In this document: one piece after another, positions 58,219 to 64,000 of the stretch
Layout: each line of letters opens with the position of its first letter
Position numbering within the stretch: the stretch's first letter is position 1
From: Thermodesulfovibrio sp. 3462-1
GTDB lineage: Bacteria > Nitrospirota > Thermodesulfovibrionia > Thermodesulfovibrionales > Thermodesulfovibrionaceae
Reading direction: 5' to 3'
NCBI RefSeq assembly: GCF_040451425.1
Contig: NZ_CP144374.1
Location: forward strand, 806,001-870,000
Length of the DNA: 64,000 nt
Made by a program: the position numbers and the translations under genes
The notes under the pieces: generated by a model
What the model was told of the DNA's origin: nothing
Databases searched by the model: none
What the model saw: the letters and a program-made list of their open reading frames with translations, nothing else

Positions 58219-58314
58219 CTGGAGAGGGATGGTGGGAATTGAACCCACTGGAGGAAATTATCCTCCATCACTGGTTTTGCAGACCAGGAGGGACACCAGT
58301 CCCACACCCCTCCA
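58219..58314 (-). tRNA. tRNA(Sec)-like tRNA with GCA (Cys) anticodon
   Basis: About 96 nt on the minus strand. D arm GGGAC-TGGT-GTCCC (58303-58290), a 5-bp stem with only a 4-base loop as in tRNA(Sec). Anticodon arm CTGGT-CTGCAAA-ACCAG, anticodon GCA at 58280-58278. Long variable arm TGGAGG-ATAATTT-CCTCCA (58267-58249). T arm GTGGG-TTCAATT-CCCAC with a normal T loop (58248-58232). The acceptor stem GGAGGGG/CCCTCTCC needs a G-U pair or a bulged U, and extra bases follow the T stem. Taking the outer U-A pair, the discriminator would be G. CCA is not encoded. A standard tRNA(Cys) has no long variable arm; this looks like SelC with a Cys anticodon. Confidence 0.8.
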
Positions 58315-58320
58315 TAAAAA

Positions 58321-58326
58321 ATTTTA
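58321..58326 (-). promoter_or_regulatory. -10 box just upstream of the SelC-like tRNA
   Basis: TAAAAT on the minus strand, 6 bases before the first tRNA base (58314), so the transcript would begin at or within a base of the mature 5' end. Confidence 0.4.
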
Positions 58327-58363
58327 AATAAATATTTCCGAAAAGTAAAATAGATTTTTCCTA

Positions 58364-60496
58364 TTAAAACCACATTAATTTATCAAAATCTGGTGGGGGA
58401 ACATGAATTTTTATAAAGCCAACAATTGGGGCACGATCGATTAAATAACTATTTTTCAAAATTTCTATAAAAATACAAATGTTTTCTTCTTGTTTTATTT
58501 CTATAACATTAAATGGCAATTCAATTTCTAATATTTCATCAAAAGCTACACTGTCTATTTCATCCTTTTTTATCCATGTTTCATTTTCTTGAATAAAAAT
58601 TTTAGCTAATTGATTGACCATTGTCTCATAAATTATTTTTATTCTTTTTGGTTCAATGATCTGAATTTGTATTGTCATGTCTGTATAGTCTTTTATTGAA
58701 AATTTTGGATCCAACCTGAGAAAAAGACTCTGTCTATTGAATCCATAATAAAAATATGAAAAAAGACTTTCTGATTTGTGCATACTTCCACCGATTCTTT
58801 GAAGATTGAATCTTCCCGCTTCAAGCCATTCAAAATATCCTGTTACTTTTCCATCAATTTTTGGGTATATAAAACCTTTTGGCTCAACTTCTGGTTTAAT
58901 TTCTCGTATTTTCTTGCTGATTGGAACATAGAGAAATGCTGGTGGCTCTTTTCCAGTTTTCAGATACACACTTATTAGATTATGTCTGTAGATTTCATCA
59001 AAAACATCCTTTGTTTCTGTATAGTGTTCATCTCCATACCACCAGTTCCAGTCACTTCCTTCAGAGATATATATTTGTTCCCATGCTTCAGAGAGATTTT
59101 TATCTGGATTTTCTTTTTGGAAAGAAACCAAATCCTTTCTTACTTTATAAAGGTAATCCCAGGCGAGATTGTCTTCTTCATGCCCAATCCATATTGAAAA
59201 GTTAGCTCCAATCCATGAACCTGGAAAGATTTTCTTTAATTTTTTTGTCACGGGATTTTCTTGAATATACTCTGAAAATGTTACGGTTTTTATATCTTTG
59301 CTTTTTTGCAGACTTTCATACAATTTTTTAAGAAATTCTTCTCCATCATTTTCATAATACTCCCATGCATTTTCTCCATCAAGAATAACAGAAACTACTC
59401 CAGAGTTTGTTGAATTACGAATTCTTTTTAAAAAATCATTTACTGCTTTTTGAGGTTCCCAGTTTGAATAGACAAATCCTATCAAATCTGAAAGTACCCT
59501 ATCTCTGAAAAAAATTTTTACTTCCTCAAACTCATAGGGTTGATATAAAATTGAGGGATTTATCAATTTATCGCCAGTTCTTAAATTTTCATTTATTGAT
59601 TTAGCCAGAATTTCTTCATCTGTTGCTGTCCATTTAATTCCTGCCTTTGAAATTAGTCTTATGATTTCCTCACTTACAGCGCCTTCAGATGGCCACATTC
59701 CCTGAGGTTTAAAACCAAAGAGTTCTTCAAAATAAACAACAGCTTTATTTATTTGGGCTTCTGCGTCTTCTGGGGCTTGAAAATTGTATTGAGGAAGTTT
59801 GACCAGAGGCATACATTCCTTTGCTTTATAATTATCATAAATAAGAGGAAGTATAGGATGATAAAAAGGAGAAACTGTCAGCTCAATCTGTCCTGAAAGA
59901 GCCATTTCTTTATAGGCAGGAATAATTTGTTTTATAAGTTCAAGATGTTTTTCAAGAAGAAGTTTTTTTTCTTCTTCTGAGAAATTAGCTCCCTTTTTCT
60001 GTAATTCTTTTAAAAACAAATCTTGCTGTCTATGCAAAGGATCTATCCAGACAAGATTAAAAAGAGTTTGAAGATCTCTAAGTTCCTGAGATGTAAATTT
60101 TTTTGAAAGTTTTAATGGATCTCCATAAATTTTTCCTCTTTTTTCAAGTAATTCTTTGTATCTTGGAAAGGGCTCAACCATTGTTTTCCAGTTTGCGAGA
60201 AAAAAGTTTTCAATAATAAAGGCTTTTTGTTCTTCATTAAGTTCTTCTGCAGGAATAAGCGAGTATTCAAAAAAAATATCAGTAATTCCTGCTTCATACT
60301 CTTTAAGTTGCTTTAAAAGAGAAGGAACAAGATTAAAAGATACTTTCACCTGAGGAAAATTTTTTAAAATAAGAAGCATATCAAGATAGTCTTTTGTTGC
60401 ATGAAGCCTTACCCATGGAAGCATAAATTTATTTTTCAGTGTATCATGGTAGTAGGGTTGATGCATATGCCATAGAATTGCTAAACTAATGCTCAT
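58364..60496 (-). CDS. Glycoside hydrolase family 57 protein
   Basis: 710 residues. GH57 catalytic barrel: LAILWHMHQPYYHD at the N-terminus, the FKPQGMWPSEGAVSEE segment near residue 260 with the likely nucleophile Glu, then VSVILDGENAWEYYENDG and SDWNWWYGDEHYTE, as in GH57 amylase/glucanotransferase relatives; a C-terminal beta domain follows (about 560-710). Probably acts on alpha-1,4-glucans such as glycogen. It overlaps the ftsB stop by 4 bp. Exact specificity cannot be read by eye. Confidence 0.88.
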   Translation of the reverse strand: MSISLAILWHMHQPYYHDTLKNKFMLPWVRLHATKDYLDMLLILKNFPQVKVSFNLVPSLLKQLKEYEAGITDIFFEYSLIPAEELNEEQKAFIIENFFLANWKTMVEPFPRYKELLEKRGKIYGDPLKLSKKFTSQELRDLQTLFNLVWIDPLHRQQDLFLKELQKKGANFSEEEKKLLLEKHLELIKQIIPAYKEMALSGQIELTVSPFYHPILPLIYDNYKAKECMPLVKLPQYNFQAPEDAEAQINKAVVYFEELFGFKPQGMWPSEGAVSEEIIRLISKAGIKWTATDEEILAKSINENLRTGDKLINPSILYQPYEFEEVKIFFRDRVLSDLIGFVYSNWEPQKAVNDFLKRIRNSTNSGVVSVILDGENAWEYYENDGEEFLKKLYESLQKSKDIKTVTFSEYIQENPVTKKLKKIFPGSWIGANFSIWIGHEEDNLAWDYLYKVRKDLVSFQKENPDKNLSEAWEQIYISEGSDWNWWYGDEHYTETKDVFDEIYRHNLISVYLKTGKEPPAFLYVPISKKIREIKPEVEPKGFIYPKIDGKVTGYFEWLEAGRFNLQRIGGSMHKSESLFSYFYYGFNRQSLFLRLDPKFSIKDYTDMTIQIQIIEPKRIKIIYETMVNQLAKIFIQENETWIKKDEIDSVAFDEILEIELPFNVIEIKQEENICIFIEILKNSYLIDRAPIVGFIKIHVPPPDFDKLMWF

Positions 60497-60822
60497 TTTT
60501 CTTCTTTTTGAAATTGGAAAACCATTTCTCCTGGTTTAACAACTCCGAATTTTTCTCTGGCATATTTTTCCATGTAAGAAGGGTCTTTTTTTAATAGTTC
60601 TATCTCATTTTTTAGGGTGTTATTTTCCATTGAAATCTGGGTAATTTCTTTAATAAGTTTTTGTTCATTTTTTTTCAACTCAAGGTACTTTAAATAACCC
60701 ATATCTCCAAATAAAAAACTATAAGCAAGAAACAGAGTAATCAGAAGAAACAAAAATAAAAACACTCTTTCATTTCTTTTTTTTTCTTTTAAAAGTTGTT
60801 CCTTGAGAGAATGCCTTTTCAT
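60493..60822 (-). CDS. Septum formation initiator (FtsB/DivIC family)
   Basis: 109 residues: basic cytoplasmic start, one membrane helix (RVFLFLFLLITLFLAYSFLF, about 19-38), a coiled coil (about 50-85) and the family end LLKKDPSYMEKYAREKFGVVKPGEMVFQF. Part of the FtsB-FtsL-FtsQ divisome complex. It abuts eno, an order seen in many bacteria. Confidence 0.9.
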   Translation of the reverse strand: MKRHSLKEQLLKEKKRNERVFLFLFLLITLFLAYSFLFGDMGYLKYLELKKNEQKLIKEITQISMENNTLKNEIELLKKDPSYMEKYAREKFGVVKPGEMVFQFQKEEK

Positions 60823-63322
<2,500 letters not shown>

Positions 63323-63326
<4 letters not shown>

Positions 63327-64000
63327 TTTATTTTGTGAATTGCCTCATCAAAAAGGTCTTTCAGTGCCTCACCAACGCATTCAGAAAGAGTAGGGTGTGA
63401 ATGAATTAAATCCTTTAACTGTTTTGCTTTTGCTTTAAGTTTTACAGCAACTGCAAGTTCATGAATAAGTTCAGAAGCATCTGCTCCTACAATGTGAGCT
63501 CCAACAATAGTGTCAGAATCCCTATCTGCAATTACCTTTACAAATCCATCAATTTCTTCAATAATATGAGCTTTACCAGAGGCTCTGAATGGGAAAATTC
63601 CTTTTTTAATATTGATTCCTTTTTCTGTTGCTTCTTTTTCCTTTAATCCCACTGAACCAACTTCTGAAACTGTAAAAATTGTTGAAGGAATGACGCTGTA
63701 GTCCATTTTTTCATTGTATTCCATAGCATTTTTTGCAGCTACTTCTGCTTCTCTGTAGGCTACATGTGCAAGTAACCACTGTCCTGTAACATCACCAGCT
63801 GCAAAGATGTTTTCAACATTGCTTTGCATTCTTTCATTTACAACAATCTCTTTTTTACTGCCAATCTTGATTTCAGAAGTTTTAATGCACTCAGTATTAA
63901 AAGCTCTTCCAACAGAGACAAGAACAATCTCTGATGTAACAATTTTTCCATTTGAGAGGGTTATCTGAACTGAATTATCCATCTTTTTTAAATCTTCAAT
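63323..64000 (-). CDS. lpdA: Dihydrolipoyl dehydrogenase, 5' end outside window
   Basis: C-terminal 225 codons; the frame continues upstream past the edge (an internal ATG lies at 63982). NAD/FAD motifs: VLVSVGRAFNT, NIFAAGDVTGQWLLAHVAYREAEVAAKNA; the dimerisation domain ends with HSHPTLSECVGEALKDLF holding the catalytic His-Glu pair. Reoxidises lipoamide of 2-oxoacid dehydrogenase or glycine-cleavage complexes, a possible link to the lipoate ligase at 4746. Confidence 0.93.

Noticed and set aside
58219-58314. Ordinary class II tRNA (Ser, Leu or Tyr)
   Set aside because: The anticodon GCA reads Cys codons, the D loop has only 4 bases, and the acceptor branch is irregular; these fit a SelC-like molecule better.

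Overview
The window comes from an AT-rich, Gram-negative, anaerobic-looking bacterium. It encodes lipid A and heptose synthesis, BamA and LptE (so an outer membrane), a low-potential ferredoxin, half of an indolepyruvate:ferredoxin oxidoreductase, HypF for NiFe hydrogenase maturation, a CooT-like nickel protein, citramalate synthase and a GH57 enzyme. Together with the style of the proteins this suggests a Thermodesulfovibrio-like member of the Nitrospirota. That placement is inference from gene content and recognition, not a database result. I see no insertion sequence, prophage or CRISPR array; nearly everything is housekeeping or core metabolism in tightly packed operons, many with 4-bp ATGA overlaps.

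Layout. 1-3773 (-): pyrR-pyrB-pyrC-carA pyrimidine operon (carA runs off the edge). 3774-4128: the longest gene-free stretch, with the pyrR promoter, a small unassigned reading frame and a promoter for the next unit. 4129-5552 (+): DUF3842 protein, CooT-like nickel protein and a lipoate-ligase-family protein. 5386-18973 (-): a long co-directional run of ROK kinase, lepA, lepB, ribE, manC, manB, bamA, ompH/skp, lpxD, fabZ, lpxA, lpxI and a membrane protein, i.e. envelope biogenesis. 19108-23768 (+): class V aminotransferase, serA, purA, comF. 23765-29916 (-): TauE-type permease, small thioredoxin, DUF255 protein, trpF, and heptosyltransferases waaC and waaF (the latter fused to the GmhB phosphatase). 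29969-36026: short mixed-strand units (DUF3553 protein and an orphan oligopeptide ABC ATPase, cupin, DUF523/DUF1722, ZIP transporter, DksA-like protein, truncated NagA, DUF1460 protein, CDF transporter). 36023-37891 (-): rpsF-ssb-rpsR-DUF507-DUF507-HNH. 37986-40730 (-): proA-nadD and a degenerate NtrC-like regulator. 40820-43849: ferredoxin (+), then cimA-hisI-HIT-NUDIX (-). 43931-45481 (+): iorA without its ferredoxin domain. 45532-50239 (-): rpsP-khpA-trmD-rplS-rnhB-hypF. 50394-54450 (-): iorB followed by two phenylacetate-CoA ligase plus ACT-protein pairs. 54561-55981 (+): lptE-holA. 55978-58168 (-): UbiA-type prenyltransferase and amidohydrolase. 58219-58314 (-): a tRNA with the architecture of selenocysteine tRNA but a GCA (Cys) anticodon. 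58364-64000 (-): lpdA (partial), DUF401 permease, eno, ftsB, GH57 enzyme.

Three signals stand out. (1) The SelC-like tRNA with a cysteine anticodon. (2) Thirteen genes that head transcription units have a sigma-70-type -10 box only 5-8 bases upstream of the ATG and no Shine-Dalgarno sequence, so they are predicted to make leaderless mRNAs; in two places a single, nearly symmetric -10 box appears to serve two divergent leaderless genes at once, with only 15 and 21 bp between the start codons. Genes inside operons, by contrast, mostly have good Shine-Dalgarno sequences or overlap the gene before. (3) Heptanucleotide-based repeats inserted in frame into pyrC and hypF.
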